Part shown: positions 1-13,204 of the stretch, one piece after another | Numbering within the stretch: position 1 is the stretch's first letter | Layout of the letters: every line of letters starts with the position of its first letter | NCBI GenBank assembly: GCA_032209605.1 | Contig: JASFXZ010000033.1 | Location: forward strand, 588,001 to 652,000 | Reading direction: 5' to 3' | Source: Mactromeris polynyma | Lineage: Eukaryota; Mollusca; Bivalvia; Venerida; Mactridae | Length of the DNA stretch: 64,000 nucleotides | Notes under the pieces: model-generated | The model's input: the letters and a program-made list of their open reading frames with translations, nothing else | Told to the model about the DNA's origin: nothing | Database searches by the model: none | Program-made: the position numbers and the translations under genes

Positions 1-650
1 CTTGTTAACACTCTAGAGGTCACAGCTTTGGCCCAATCCTAATGAAACTTGCTCAGAATGGTTGGCGCAACAAAAGCTTTGACATGTTTGATACTGGGTC
101 ATTTGGGGTCAAAAAGTAGGTTAAAAGGTCAAATTATCAAAAATCCTTGTTGACACTCTACATCCTAAATATTTTACCTAAACTTCATGAAACTTGATCA
201 GGTTGTTTGTCTGAATGAAATTCAAGTCAGCTTCAATACTGGGTCATGTAGGATCAAGATGAGGTCACATGGCTTAATCTAAAACAAATCCCTGTGGACA
301 CTCTAGAGGCTGCATTTTCTACTCAAACTACATGAAATTTCATTGGAATGTCTTAACAAAATGCACATCAAGTTTAATACTCGGGGATCAAAGACTAGGT
401 CAAAGGATCAAATGAATGAGAAAATCTTGTGGTTTCTGGGGAGGCTGCATTTTCTACCGGAACTACATCAAACTTGATCAGAATATTTGTCTTAATAAAA
501 TGCAAGTCCAGTGTGGTAATGAGTCATGTAGGGTCAAAAAGTAGGTCAAGAAGTAAAATCATTGAAAATCCTCTTGGGCTGTCTTGAGGCCAACATGGCA
601 ATGTACTCAGGTGAGCGACATAGGGCCACCATGGCTCTCCTGTTAAATTT
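1..650. repeat. Dispersed mollusc-type repeat built from about 145-base subunits
   Basis: About four diverged subunits follow each other. Each holds, in order, a 'CTTGTTGACACTCTA' start, an 'ATGAAACTTGATCAG' block, 'ACTGGGTCATGTAGGGTCA' and 'AGTAGGTCAA'. The last runs into 'AGGTGAGCGACATAGGGCCA'. Another piece of the same family lies at 51250-51540. I recall such sequences as very common in bivalve genomes; that is memory, not a search. No upstream ethanolamine kinase exon is visible here. Confidence 0.6.
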
Positions 651-1032
651 ACTAACAGATATATATTGTTCTTCTTTCATTTGATACCAAAAATATTACA
701 CTTGGACATCTGGTTTTCTTTTTATAGCGTTTCTTGTATGAAGAACAAAATGCAAAAGTAAACTACAACATGACATCACTTCAGAAACTCCTTACAAAAA
801 TGCACATTAATGCTTAAAAAACCTGGTTGCCAAATGGAAAGAACAAATTGCACGAAACTTAAAAATATTTTCACATTCATTCAATTCTATATATCACAAT
901 ATTGCCAGCAAAACACATCGAAGATAGTACTTAGTTTGTGACGTCAGAACTTTCCTTGGAAATACTTGATGTCGTAATCAACGTCACTAATACAGGTTTT
1001 GTTCTGACTGTTTGTCTTCTTCTATATTCCAG

Positions 1033-3899
1033 GATGCGTGTATTTTATTGATCATGAATATGCAATGTACAATTATGAACATTTTGAGCTGGGCAATCAT
1101 TTTGCTGAGTACGCCGGTAAGTCATTGAAGTAAATCAAGAGAAAAAGTTCACCTGACTTGAGGCTCGAACCCACTACCGCTAAACAGTAGTATGGGTACT
1201 ACCAACTGAGCTAACCGGGCGGCCATCTAACCCCTACACCATAACATCGTGTATATTCTGATCAAATTTAGAATTGAAGCAATCGTCATTTAACTTTACC
1301 ACTCCCTACCATTGTCACCTTAATTACGCCATTTTTATCAACTTATGTTAGTATTTTGGTCAAAAAAAAGAAAAAAAGAAAAAAAGGGAGAGAAAAGTAT
1401 TTTGGTCTGTTCGATTGTGCAGAAATATTTTTAGGTCAGTTGACTTCTAAAAGTAGTATATCACAATCATCAACCTGGGTATTTTTAGCCCATCGCCAAG
1501 GGGAAATGAGAGGTAAAGACAGATAACTCTGTATAGAAGATTGATAAAAAAAAGAATAATTGCTAATGAAATTAATGGAAATTTAATGTAGGTCTCTAAA
1601 TGAATGGTCCAACATTACAGATGAAAGTTGGAGATATGCATTCTGGGAATTACACTTTAGTTTATTTATTTAACACTGTTAAAGAATAAATGAAGATGGA
1701 TGTATTTATGTAGAAAAGTTTGGTTCTAAAATAGATTTTCTGTGTGTTTTTATTGCCTCGTGTTTACTCTTTACAAATAGACCTTTCATATTTCTAGGTG
1801 TCGATGACCTTGACTTTTCACGTTACCCAGTAAAATCATACCAGATGGATTGGTTACGCTACTATCTTGAACAGCAGGCCAAACAGCGAGGAGACAGTCC
1901 AGACACAGTCACTGACAAAGATGTTGAAACTTGTTATGTAAAAGCAAACAAATTTGCTTTGGTAAGATTAGAAATCTGTTTTTTGTACAATGTTCTGTGG
2001 TCAGTTGTCCGAGCGGATTTTTTTTTAAGAATTATGTACATTCTGTTGCAACTTCATCATTTTGTAGCTTACTTTTGCCTCTTGATCTTAATATTGGAAT
2101 TTCTATAAAAAAGTAGACATCGGAATTTAATATTTGTGGTATGAAATAAAAGTGGAGACAATGCAAACACCTGAAAATGGACTTTTCTGTCACTGATACA
2201 AGTTTTGTTGTGGCACAGTTTAAATACTTTTAGTTGTGAATACATGCTTACACTGGAATCCTGTAAACTGGAACCCTTTTGATCCAGAAAACCCTTTAAA
2301 CCAGACATATTTTTGTTCCTGACCCGGTCTGTTTTAAGGGGTTTCAGTATATTTGATATATTTTTCAGGCTGCTCACTTATTTTGGGGGTTGTGGGGTTT
2401 GGTTCAAGCAAAGAATTCACTCATAGATTTTGGATTTTTGGAGTAAGTATACTTAGTTAACTTTGACACTTCATATCTTCTACTTTATCCTTGACAGTAT
2501 TAATTAACATAAGGTATCTGTTGTCTGTCCTCTGTAGTATTTGTCTGATTATACCCAAATTCTGCTATGAAACTAGACAGCAGACTTTCACCTAACTTGG
2601 TTATCATCTTGATACAATGTCTGAGTGCAATATTCAGCAGTGTCTCTACATCATGCCCTAATGTTATAATGTTAGCTAGCTATAATCTGCCGTATGTATG
2701 GGAGGATCCTAGATAATGTTGTTAAAACTCTTGGCCCAATTCTTTTGTATGTATGTACAACTTATTATTTGTATGTTTGTGCAAAAATGATAGATCTATA
2801 TGTACAAATACGATGAAATATGATTAAACTAAACTGAATTAGAAATTCAGCCTTTGCTACTTACCAACCCAGGGTTTTTCTTGGGTATTTGGGAAAAGTA
2901 CCCCTCGTCAAATTGTTGCATTTTTTTCACAATTCTCTCCCTTTATCTTTCTATAGTTCTCTCCCTTTATCCCTTCTATAGTTCTCTCCCTTTATCCCTT
3001 CTATAGTTCTCTCCCTTTATCCCTTCTATAGTTCTCTCCCCTTATCCCTTCTATAGTTCTCTCCCTTTATCCCTTCTATAGTTATCTCCCTTTATCCCTT
3101 CTATAGTTCTCTCCCTTTATACTGTAGTATATGTATATAGTACTATATATACATATAACATTGAAGGGAAATAGAAGGGGTGAGAACTCATGAAAATATC
3201 ATGTGCTCTTTTTGCAGATCAAAATCATGTTAAATTTAACAATAACTAACAGCTAATTGTAATTAATGAACTACAACTTCATATTTCTAGTCTTTCTGTC
3301 ACTTAAGTTGCTGCATATATTATATCAAGTAGTAAATTATTTGTAATCAGTGGATTCTATAGTTTTCTGCATAGGAGATTGTCATGAGTTATTTCCCCTT
3401 ATCCATTCTAAAATTCTCTCCATTAGCCCCTTTTATAGAATATGTATGTATATAATATAAAGGAACAGAACTCTTGACAATATACTTTGGGTTACTGCCC
3501 TTACTTTAATTTTATTTCTCCCCAAAATTCATTCAGTTTCAGTTGGGATTTTTTAAGATAGGAAAAATGGACCCTATGGTGCATTGTGAATGGGGTCAAA
3601 CTGGGGCCCCTTGGAACTTTTGGAACCAGCCTAACAAGCTAACCATTGACCAGTGAAAGTCAATAATTGATCCTCAATATAGTTCATGTACCTGCAATTT
3701 GGCTTTACTTTGGCAGAGCCTTGTTCCCACCAAAACATGAACCCCGGAGCTGTATATATCTCTGTGTACCGGAATCCAGTGAAAAATTCTTATATTCTCT
3801 TAATATGTTCATTGTTTATTTTGTAGATATGCTCAACAAAAGCTGGACGAGTATTTCGCACGTAAGGAAGAGTTCTATGCTCTGACTCTACCATCGTAA
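1033..3899 (+). CDS. ETNK: Ethanolamine kinase, C-terminal four exons (5' part outside the window)
   Basis: Ethanolamine kinase phosphorylates ethanolamine with ATP, the first step of the CDP-ethanolamine route to phosphatidylethanolamine, in the cytosol. Exons are 1033-1116, 1798-1961, 2369-2442 and 3827-3899 (stop TAA 3897-3899), with matching phases and AG/GT borders. The first encodes VYFIDHEYAMYNYEHFELGN, the kinase segment in which the Asp of 'IDxEY' binds metal and the following 'GNHF' stretch is conserved. The family usually has Asp-Ile before GNHF; here it is Glu-Leu. The next exons encode 'WLRYYLEQQ', 'NKFAL', 'AAHLFWGLWGLVQAKNSLID' and 'YAQQKLDEYFARK', closer to ETNK than to choline kinase. 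ETNK1 and ETNK2 cannot be separated. The ATP-binding N-terminal half, including the Brenner motif, should lie to the left. Confidence 0.93.
1140..1224 (-). mobile_element. tRNA-derived SINE head
   Basis: Read on the minus strand this has an A-box-like TAGCTCAGTTGG and a B-box-like GGGTTCGAGCC about 50 bases apart, followed by a T5 run. The acceptor ends do not pair as in a tRNA gene. It lies in an ethanolamine kinase intron. Confidence 0.55.
2928..3205. mobile_element. MITE copy A with expanded 25-base end repeat
   Basis: The left end 'TTCACAATTCTCTCCC' is the inverse of the right end 'GGGGTGAGAACTCATGAA' with mismatches. Inside the left arm the 25-base unit TTCTCTCCCTTTATCCCTTCTATAG is present about seven times (2936-3120). 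It lies in the last intron of the ethanolamine kinase gene. Four related copies follow within 5 kb. Confidence 0.65.
3371..3480. mobile_element. MITE copy B, short
   Basis: The left end GAGATTGTCATGAGTTATTT and the right end 'ACAGAACTCTTGACAATA' are inverted versions of each other. There is no array expansion in this copy. It lies in the same ethanolamine kinase intron as copy A. Confidence 0.6.
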
Positions 3900-5345
3900 T
3901 ATATTAGAATCGTAGAAATATAATACATGTAGTATCGTAGTATTGTAGAAATATTTTATGTATTTAGCGGATATTTTAAGCCGCATACTTTTTTCCTTTC
4001 TTCTCAGGGGATTATATGGTACATGTAGTTTCAAACCACCGAAATTGGTCATTATTTTTCCAAAATACCTTCTATTAGTTTGATATTTACAATATTTACC
4101 TACAAAGATTCCAGGGCATTATTTGTCATTTTATTGCTTATTTTGTCTTTTTAATATTCCATAATTATAACATAACATACAATGTTGATGGGTAATACAA
4201 AATGTAACACACATGTATTATTTTCCATAATTCACTAGTGAAACTAGTGAACTCATTTGCATGACGTCACAACTAAATAAATGATATTGACATTGTTAAA
4301 TTTTTATTTTGTAAGGGTAGTACGAAAATTTGCTCAGAAATTATTATTTTGATATATTGCAACATATACTGTAAAATTAGATATTATTGCATGGCCACTA
4401 TTTTGCAAATTGATGTTATCCAGTTGTTTTGTGAGGTTAAATGTTCGCCTGTTTCTACTTTTCATGTTTGGAAGCATTTAATTTTGCGAATAAGTGAGCA
4501 ATATCTGGCAACAATAGCAAAAAGTAAACCATCGCGAAAATTTCCAATATTACAGTAACTAGTGCTCGTTTTAAGACCACCTAGAAATGTAAAACGCAAT
4601 TTTCAAGTACGCCTGGGTGTCAAATGGTGTCTCTAAACACCAATATTCATAGCCAATTTTGTTTGTATTATTACTATCATGTATCTACAGATTTCTATGC
4701 TTGGTAACGGGTAATTAGACAGGAAAGGAAATTTATCATTTTAACTATAATTATTGTATGTGTTCCTTTTCACAATCATTTCATACATACCAGTATCAAT
4801 GTTATAGGTAACTTCTAATCATATCAAATATCTGTGTATTCTTTACCCACTGATCAATGTTCTACACCACATAACTGATGTCTTATTCACTGCAAAACAT
4901 AAGTGTTATTAAATACATCAGTCACCTATGACTGACAGAAAGGGAGGTAATTGGGAGCTCATTGAAGCTTTTTGATTTCAATTTAATTTCCTCTTGTCAG
5001 GGAAATGAACAAAAATGCCCATGATAAAGTTTGCCAAACTACTTTATAGGTGGTAAATTTTGCAACCTGGAAATGTTAACCAATGTTGCATATTTGAGAA
5101 AATCGCAAAAACATCAGCCAGCATAGATTTCCTCATTCACAGAACCCAAGTACAACATGGATATTTTTTGCTTGACTATTCTGAGGTACAATACAAATTT
5201 TGACAATTCGTGAAAATTTCCGTGTGCAAAATGTCTAAAATGGTCATTTTTATTTGGATTCTAGAAAATACCAGCTTATAAAGTAACTGAAATCCACAAC
5301 AAGTTGGTCCTTAAAGAAGTACTATTTCTCAGGTCCTACCACTGG

Positions 5346-5533
5346 TGATTGTCATAAGTTCTCTCCCTTTATCCCTTCTAGAGTATTCTCCCTTTATCAC
5401 TTCTAGAGTATTCTCCCTTTATCACTTCTAGAGTATTCTCCCTTTATCACTTCTAGAGTATTCTCCCTTTATCACTTCTATATTGTATATACATACTACA
5501 GAAGGGATAAAGGGAGAGAACTCGTGAAATCTA
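5346..5533. mobile_element. MITE copy C with five 25-base end repeats
   Basis: The left end 'GATTGTCATAAGTTCTCTCC' is followed by about five units of TTCTCCCTTTATCACTTCTAGAGTA. The right end is the inverse, 'GGGATAAAGGGAGAGAACTC'. The element is downstream of the ethanolamine kinase stop codon. Confidence 0.65.
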
Positions 5534-6124
5534 CTGTGTCCTACCACCATTTCATGACCCAATACTGAACGCTCACCTGGCAACTAAATGTTATATATAA
5601 TGGTCATGCTTAAATTTTGTGTTGTAAATTCTATGTAATTTTGTATGCACGTAGCTTTTACATTAAATTTGTGATTTTTGTTGATGAAATCCATGTGCTA
5701 TTATCTTCAGGTATATAATGTTGTGAATTGGGTCCATTTAATCACTAGTGATTTATTCTTGTGTTTCCATGTACACTCACATTATATGTAGAAGTTTCCA
5801 TCATTATTGTATGTTTTTTATGAAGATATCTATACTGGTTAAAAGTGCTAACCTACCTGTACTATTTCACAAAGGTTCTAAAATACTACTGGTTTTTTGT
5901 TATTGTTATTACAGCAAGCTATAACTCTTGAATTGAATTGAACCGTCAAAAACTGTCCATATCAACCTGTCAAAGTTAGATTCCGTGTTTCAGATCACAT
6001 TGTCAGATTCCCAAAACACACAATGATCAGTTAGCTCTTTTGACCAGTATATACATATACTTTTATTAGTGATTTTTTAACATATTGATTTTGTGCCATA
6101 TGTGTAGAATAATGTTTTGTCTGA

Positions 6125-6329
6125 ACCACAGGAGATTGTCACAACTTCTCTCCCCTTCACAGGAGATTGTCACAACTTCTCTCCCCTTCTATTTACCTTG
6201 TATAGTATAATTATGTATATTATGCTGCATCATTATACTTATACTATAGAAGTGATAAAGGGAGAGAACTCGAGAAGGGATAAAGGGAGAGAACTCGAGA
6301 AGGGATAGAACTCATGATAATTTTCTGTG
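6125..6329. mobile_element. MITE copy D with duplicated ends
   Basis: The left terminal segment 'CAGGAGATTGTCACAACTTC' occurs twice in a row. On the right, 'GAAGGGATAAAGGGAGAGAA' is repeated. The outermost bases CCACAG and CTGTGG form the end of the inverted repeat. Confidence 0.65.
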
Positions 6330-6737
6330 GTCAGTAAGAAACATCGGCCGAGGCTTTGTTTATTGAGTTTGTGAACCAGTCTCAAAACTGAAACATCTAA
6401 ATGGTTGATTCTGAGCTACTCAGTCTTAGAATTGACCAATCACTACGCTTCTTCTTGAGACTACTCTATATACTGGGTTTTTAAACTTTGCTATAGCTAA
6501 ATAGGTCAAGAAATGTTAAAAAGCATAACTTTGATGAAAACACGAGTCGTCTGTGTTATATTGGTAAATAATGTTTAAATTTTTTTTTTTATCATTTAAT
6601 ATTGATTGATATTTTCAATTCCTTGTGGTGCTATGATTGACATTGTACATAGTAATAAATTGTGATGTTAACAATGAATAAACCTCTATTTTTATGTCAA
6701 AGTTGAATGAACTTGAACATTGAAATGGAAAATTAAC

Positions 6738-6857
6738 ATGTTTCACATACCATTCACGAGCATGTTTCACATACCATTCACGAGCATGTTTCACATACCA
6801 TTCACGAGCATGTTTCACATACCATTCACGAGCATGTTTCACATACCATTCACGAGA
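6738..6857. repeat. 24-base tandem repeat, about 5 copies
   Basis: The unit is CATGTTTCACATACCATTCA plus CGAG, nearly perfect. It is intergenic, between ethanolamine kinase and INTS9. Confidence 0.9.
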
Positions 6858-7245
6858 AATACCAATGGACACAGCAGTTTGACTTAGTCAGGTTCATCAG
6901 CGTTTGTAAAGAAATAAGAGGATAGTAATAAAACTCATGGTCATTGCTGGTAACTGACCACTCGTTAGAATTATGTTTATTCTTCTAGCAAGTAGTTTGA
7001 TTTGATTTCTTGCTTTAATAAGCTTGCTTCATGATCGTTAACCTCTAATAATGGTGCAATTTATTAAGTTTAAATTAATATATCATAACATTGGTTGTGA
7101 TACAAGTTCTTGTACACTTTGTGTTCATCACTTTGGATGACCACTGTCATGGTTTCTAATCTCTTACATCTAAATCCAGGGATTTTGATAGAATTCTGTC
7201 CAAGGCACGATTCAAACCAAGCGCTTCTGTATCAGGATTCTTGCA

Positions 7246-7406
7246 GTCTGCCCTAAGATAGCTACACCCACTGTGCAAACTGCCCTAAGATAGCTACACC
7301 CACTGTGCAAACTGCCCTAAGATAGCTACACCCACTGTGCAAACTGCCCTAAGATAGCTACACCCACTGTGCAAACTGCCCTAAGATAGCTACACCCACT
7401 GTGCAA
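7246..7406. repeat. 32-base tandem repeat, 5 copies
   Basis: The unit starts CTGCCCTAAGATAGCTACAC and continues CCACTGTGCAAA. Copies are essentially identical. It is intergenic. Confidence 0.9.
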
Positions 7407-7595
7407 GCATTTGGTCTTAAACTGGTATCCAGATGTTTGACAAAAAATCCTTCTCAGCACTATAACAATGGCACCAGGGACTAATTTTAATGTTTTTGTC
7501 ACAATGGTTTTATTTTAAAATGTGATCAATATGTTGATTATTAATTTCCAATATTTTGAATTAATCATGTGTCATACGTGGTGTTGGGTTCATTC

Positions 7596-7853
7596 ACCGG
7601 AGATTGTCACAAGTTCTCTCCCTTTATCCCTTCTATAGTATATTTAAATATACACAGTACTACATGTATATAGAACTCTGCACTGCGTTCAGTTACGGCC
7701 AACAGTCGCGAACGTTTTGTTTTGTATCCCTTGCCCACCATATCACATTGACTGCACAGGGGAACCAAATTGCAAAACGTTACAAAATGATAACCTCAAA
7801 TACCTTTACTGAAGGCAGGCCTGGATGGGATAAAGGGAGAAAACTTGTGACAA
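7596..7853. mobile_element. MITE copy E, best-preserved terminal inverted repeats
   Basis: The left end GAGATTGTCACAAGTTCTCT, continuing CCCTTTATCCC, is mirrored on the right by the complement with one or two changes. About 190 bases of unrelated interior lie between. This copy shows the undivided ends from which the 25-base arrays of copies A and C appear to be made. Confidence 0.75.
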
Positions 7854-8770
7854 TCTCATTTACGTACTGTAGGTAATTATGTATTCATGACTGTCTAAAT
7901 TTTGTGTATTTATTTCTGTGCAATTCAAAATCCTCTTATGAAGGTCAAGATGGCGCTAGCATTCCGTAAAACACAAATTGGAGATTTGTGAAATAAATGA
8001 AAAGGTAACCATTGGCAGATTTCTCGAAGTCAAATACGGTGAACTCATATTGATCTACATACCTTGATCTATATTTGTTATGGTGGCTGTTATTCTGTAT
8101 ATTACAATCATATTAACGTATGAAATTTTGGTGCAGATGATATTAATAAATTTATTAGGGAGATTTTTGGTGCTTATTTTTATCCCATATTTTTAGGGGT
8201 GAACAAGGTCAACTACAGTTGCACCTCTATATCATCCAGCATTTAAAAATAGCAAAACTGGCTGTTGTTAGGAGGTGGCCATTGGTTGTAGTTCACTTAG
8301 TCAAGTCTGTCTTTACGAGCCATTTTTGGGATACACAGTGCGGCTTTATTTACAGGAATACTAGAAATAACGACATAGCAATTTATTGCCACTGTATTTA
8401 GAAAAGTAAAAGTTTATAATAATCTGCATGCAAACAACAAAAACTTGTTTAAAGCAGTCTAAACCAGACTGAAAACTTCCTCCGTCCCCTGCACTTCTGA
8501 CAAAAAATTACCGCACTTATACATGACCAAATTCATTTTCACAATACAAAATTAAATTTACCAGACAAATCAGATGATCCGATGCACTCGTCAAACTTTG
8601 ACGAATTTTCATACCTGTCATTCATTATGCATAGCTTTGATTGTTTTTTATGAACAAACGACCCTAGACAAGAACTGGTACCTTCATAAACGTTCCAAAG
8701 CTACAGAAATATGAACACAACATCTTGGTCTCCCTCCCTCGTTTCAAAACTCATCAAACATGATCAGTTT
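7854..8770. other. Intergenic stretch without recognisable features
   Basis: No exon-like ORF, RNA gene or repeat family member was recognised between MITE copy E and the 51-base array. Confidence 0.4.
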
Positions 8771-8772
8771 CA

Positions 8773-9335
8773 GTACATCTCACTATCTCTTCATACTAGA
8801 CATAATATGGAGTGCTTAGAGTAACACATCTCACTATCTCTTCATACTAGACATAATATGGAGTGCTTAGAGTAACACATCTCACTATCTCTTCATACTA
8901 GACATAATATGGAGTGCTTAGAGTAACACATCTCACTATCTCTTCATACTAGACATAATATGGAGTGCTTAGAGTAACACATCTCACTATCTCTTCATAC
9001 TAGACATAATATGGAGTGCTTAGAGTAACACATCTCACTATCTCTTCATACTAGACATAATATGGAGTGCTTAGAGTAACACATCTCACTATCTCTTCAT
9101 ACTAGACATAATATGGAGTGCTTAGAGTAACACATCTCACTATCTCTTCATACTAGACATAATATGGAGTGCTTAGAGTAACACATCTCACTATCTCTTC
9201 ATACTAGACATAATATGGAGTGCTTAGAGTAACACATCTCACTATCTCTTCATACTAGACATAATATGGAGTGCTTAGAGTAACACATCTCACTATCTCT
9301 TCATACTAGACATAATATGGAGTGCTTAGGGTAAC
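8773..9335. repeat. 51-base tandem repeat, 11 copies
   Basis: The unit begins ACATCTCACTATCTCTTCAT and continues with ACTAGACATAATATGGAGTG and CTTAGAGTAAC. Copies are almost identical, which points to recent expansion or active homogenisation. It is intergenic. Confidence 0.95.
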
Positions 9336-9408
9336 ACACTCCTAGATGAAATCCATTCATTGATGATGCATATTTCATCAAAGTTACACCATCATGTCCA
9401 AATCTTTG

Positions 9409-12400
9409 AATCATACCACTTCTTGTTTGATCAGATACCTTGTAACAATAACGTTATTAACATCGTAAAGTGAACATGACAATCATACCACTTCTTGTTT
9501 GATCAGATACCTTGTAACAATAATGTTATAAACATCGTAAAGTGAACACGACAATCATACCACTTCTTGTTTGATCAGATACCTTGTAACAATAACGTTA
9601 TAAACATCGTAAAGTGAACACGACAATCATACCACCTCTTGTTTGATCAGATACCTTGTAACAATAACGTTATTAACATCATAAAGTGAACACGACAATC
9701 ATACCACCTCTTGTTCTATCAGATATCTTGTAACAATAACGTTATAAACATCGTAAAGTGAACACGACAATCATACCACCTCTTGTTTGATCAGATACCT
9801 TGTAACAATAACGTTGTAAACATCGTAAAGTGAACACGACAATCATACCACTTCTTGTTTGATCAGATACCTTGTAACAATAACGTTATTAACATTGTAA
9901 AGTGAACATGACAATCATACCACTTCTTGTTTTATCAGATACCTTGTAACAATAACGTTATTAACATCGTAAAGTGAACATGACAATCATACCACCTCTT
10001 GTTTTATCAGATACCTTGTAACAATAACGTTATAAACATCGTAAAGTGAACATGACAATCATACCACTTCTTGTTTTATCAGATACCTTGTAACAATAAC
10101 GTTGTAAACATGGTAAAGTGAACACGACAATCATACCACCTCTTGTTTTATCAGATACCTTGTAACAATAACGTTGTAAACATCGTAAAGTGAACACGAC
10201 AATCATACCACCTCTTGTTTTATCAGATACCTTGTAACAATAACGTTATAAACATCGTAAAGTGAACATGACAATCATACCACCTCTTGTTTGATCAGAT
10301 ACCTTGTAACAATAACGTTATAAACATCGTAAAGTGAACATGACAATCATACCTCCTCTTGTTTGATCAGATACCTTGTAACAATAACGTTATAAACATT
10401 GTAAAGTGAACATGACAATCATACCACTTCTTGTTTTATCAGATACCTTGTAACAATAACGTTATTAACATCGTAAAGTGAACATGACAATCATACCTCC
10501 TCTTGTTTGATCAGATACCTTGTAACAATAACGTTATAAACATTGTAAAGTGAACATGACAATCATACCACTTCTTGTTTTATCAGATACCTTGTAACAA
10601 TAACGTTATTAACATCGTAAAGTGAACATGACAATCATACCTCCTCTTGTTTGATCAGATACCTTGTAACAATAACGTTATAAACATTGTAAAGTGAACA
10701 TGACAATCATACCACTTCTTGTTTTATCAGATACCTTGTAACAATAACGTTATAAACATCATAAAGTGAACATGACAATCATACCACCTCTTGTTTGATC
10801 AGATACCTTGTAACAATAACGTTATAAACATCATAAAGTGAACATGACAATCATACCACTTCTTGTTTGATAAGATACCTTGTAACAATAACGTTATAAA
10901 CATCGTAAAGTGAACATGACAATCATACCACCTCTTGTTTGATAAGATACCTTGTAACAATAACGTTATAAACATCGTAAAGTGAACATGACAATCATAC
11001 CACTTCTTGTTTTATCAGATACCTTGTAACAATAACGTTATTAACATTGTAAAGTGAACATGACAATCATACCACCTCTTGTTTTATCAGATACCTTGTA
11101 ACAATAACGTTATTAACATGGTAAAGTGAACATGACAATCATACCACCTCTTGTTTTATCAGATACCTTGTAACAATAACGTTATAAACATCGTAAAGTG
11201 AACATGACAATCATACCACTTCTTGTTTGATCAGATACCTTGTAACAATAACGTTGTAAACATCGTAAAGTGAACATGACAATCATACCACTTCTTGTTT
11301 GATCAGATACCTTGTAACAATAACGTTATAAACATCGTAAAGTTAACATGACAATCATACCACTTCTTGTTTGATCAGATACCTTGTAACAATAACGTTA
11401 TAAACATCGTAAAGTGAACATGACAATCATACCACTTCTTGTTCTATCAGATACCTTGTAACAATAACGTTGTAAACATCGTAAAGTGAACACGACAATC
11501 ATACCACTTCTTGTTCTATCAGATACCTTGTAACAATAACGTTGTAAACATCATAAAGTGAACATGACAATCATACCACTTCTTGTTCTATCAGATACCT
11601 TGTAACAATAACGTTATAAACATGGTAAAGTGAACACGACAATCATACCACCTCTTGTTTTATCAGATACCTTGTAACAATAACGTTATAAACATCATAA
11701 AGTGAACATGACAATCATACCACTTCTTGTTTGATCAGATACCTTGTAACAATAACGTTGTAAACATCGTAAAGTGAACATGACAATCATACCACCTCTT
11801 GTTTGATCAGATACCTTGTAACAATAACGTTATAAACATCATAAAGTGAACATGACAATCATACCACCTCTTGTTTGATAAGATACCTTGTAACAATAAC
11901 GTTATAAACATCGTAAAGTGAACATGACAATCATACCACCTCTTGTTCTATCAGATACCTTGTAACAATAACGTTATAAACATCGTAAAGTGAACATGAC
12001 AATCATACCACTTCTTGTTTTATCAGATACCTTGTAACAATAACGTTATTAACATTGTAAAGTGAACATGACAATCATACCACCTCTTGTTTGATCAGAT
12101 ACCTTGTAACAATAACGTTATAAACATCGTAAAGTGAACATGACAATCATACCACCTCTTGTTCTATCAGATACCTTGTAACAATAACGTTATAAACATC
12201 GTAAAGTGAACATGACAATCATACCACTTCTTGTTTTATCAGATACCTTGTAACAATAACGTTATTAACATTGTAAAGTGAACATGACAATCATACCACC
12301 TCTTGTTTGATCAGATACCTTGTAACAATAACGTTATAAACATCGTAAAGTGAACATGACAATCATACCACTTCTTGTTTTATCAGATACCTTGTAACAA

Positions 12401-12798
12401 TAACGTTATAAACATTGTAAAGTGAACATGACAATCATACCACCTCTTGTTTTATCAGATACCTTGTAACAATAACGTTATAAACATTGTAAAGTGAACA
12501 TGACAATCATACCACCTCTTGTTCTATCAGATACCTTGTAACAATAACGTTATTAACATCGTAAAGTGAACATGACAATCATACCACCTCTTGTTCTATC
12601 AGATACCTTGTAACAATAACGTTATAAACATGGTAAAGTGAACATGACAATCATACCACCTCTTGTTTTATCAGATACCTTGTAACAATAACGTTGTAAA
12701 CATGGTAAAGTGAACATGACGATCATACCACCTCTTGTTTTATCCGATACCTTGTAACAATAACGTTATAAACATCGTAAAGTGAACATGACGATCAT
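9409..12798. repeat. 72-base satellite array, about 47 copies
   Basis: The unit runs AATCATACCACTTCTTGTTT, GATCAGATACCTTGTAACAA, TAACGTTATAAACATCGTAA, AGTGAACATGAC (72 bases). Copies differ at a handful of fixed positions: ACC/ACT before TCTTGTT, TTGATC/TTTATC/TCTATC, TTATAA/TTATTA/TTGTAA, and CATCG/CATTG/CATGG. Local 144-base and 216-base higher-order units are visible. It ends about 400 bases downstream of the INTS9 stop codon. Confidence 0.97.
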
Positions 12799-13080
12799 AG
12801 TATAAAACAATTTGGAATCACTATAATGCAGAGAGGAGAAGTTCCTCTTTGTCTCCGATACACTGTGTGACAGTTTTACTGCTGACCCTAGCCTTCATTT
12901 CCCTCTCTTTATCCTTTAGTTTTTCTCGTTACCAGAAACAAGCAATGTTTTTGGTCAATAAACAGTCACAAAAAATACTGAAAAATAAATTGCAAGTAAA
13001 CTTCTGCTATGTATCAATTGTGTCTGCATTTTTGTTTGCTACTAGTATTTCCATAATGCATTTTTCTTCTGAGGTGGTTT

Positions 13081-13086
13081 TTTATT
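13081..13086 (-). terminator. Candidate INTS9 polyadenylation signal
   Basis: AATAAA on the minus strand (TTTATT on plus), about 120 bases past the INTS9 stop codon. This is position only; the mRNA end is not shown. Confidence 0.4.
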
Positions 13087-13204
13087 CAAGTCTCCAGATT
13101 TGCAACTTCTGAAACATAACTCGAGCATAGTTGGATTATCCAATCGTAATAACCTCTAGAACACTTAATCCATTATTCACATTCCTACTGAACATCGCCT
13201 TGTA

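Noticed and set aside
1140..1224. True tRNA gene
   Set aside because: A and B boxes are present but there is no proper acceptor or anticodon stem. The other tRNA-like stretches (31767-31841, 37371-37446, 39914-39980, 46237-46322, 52650-52858) fail in the same way.
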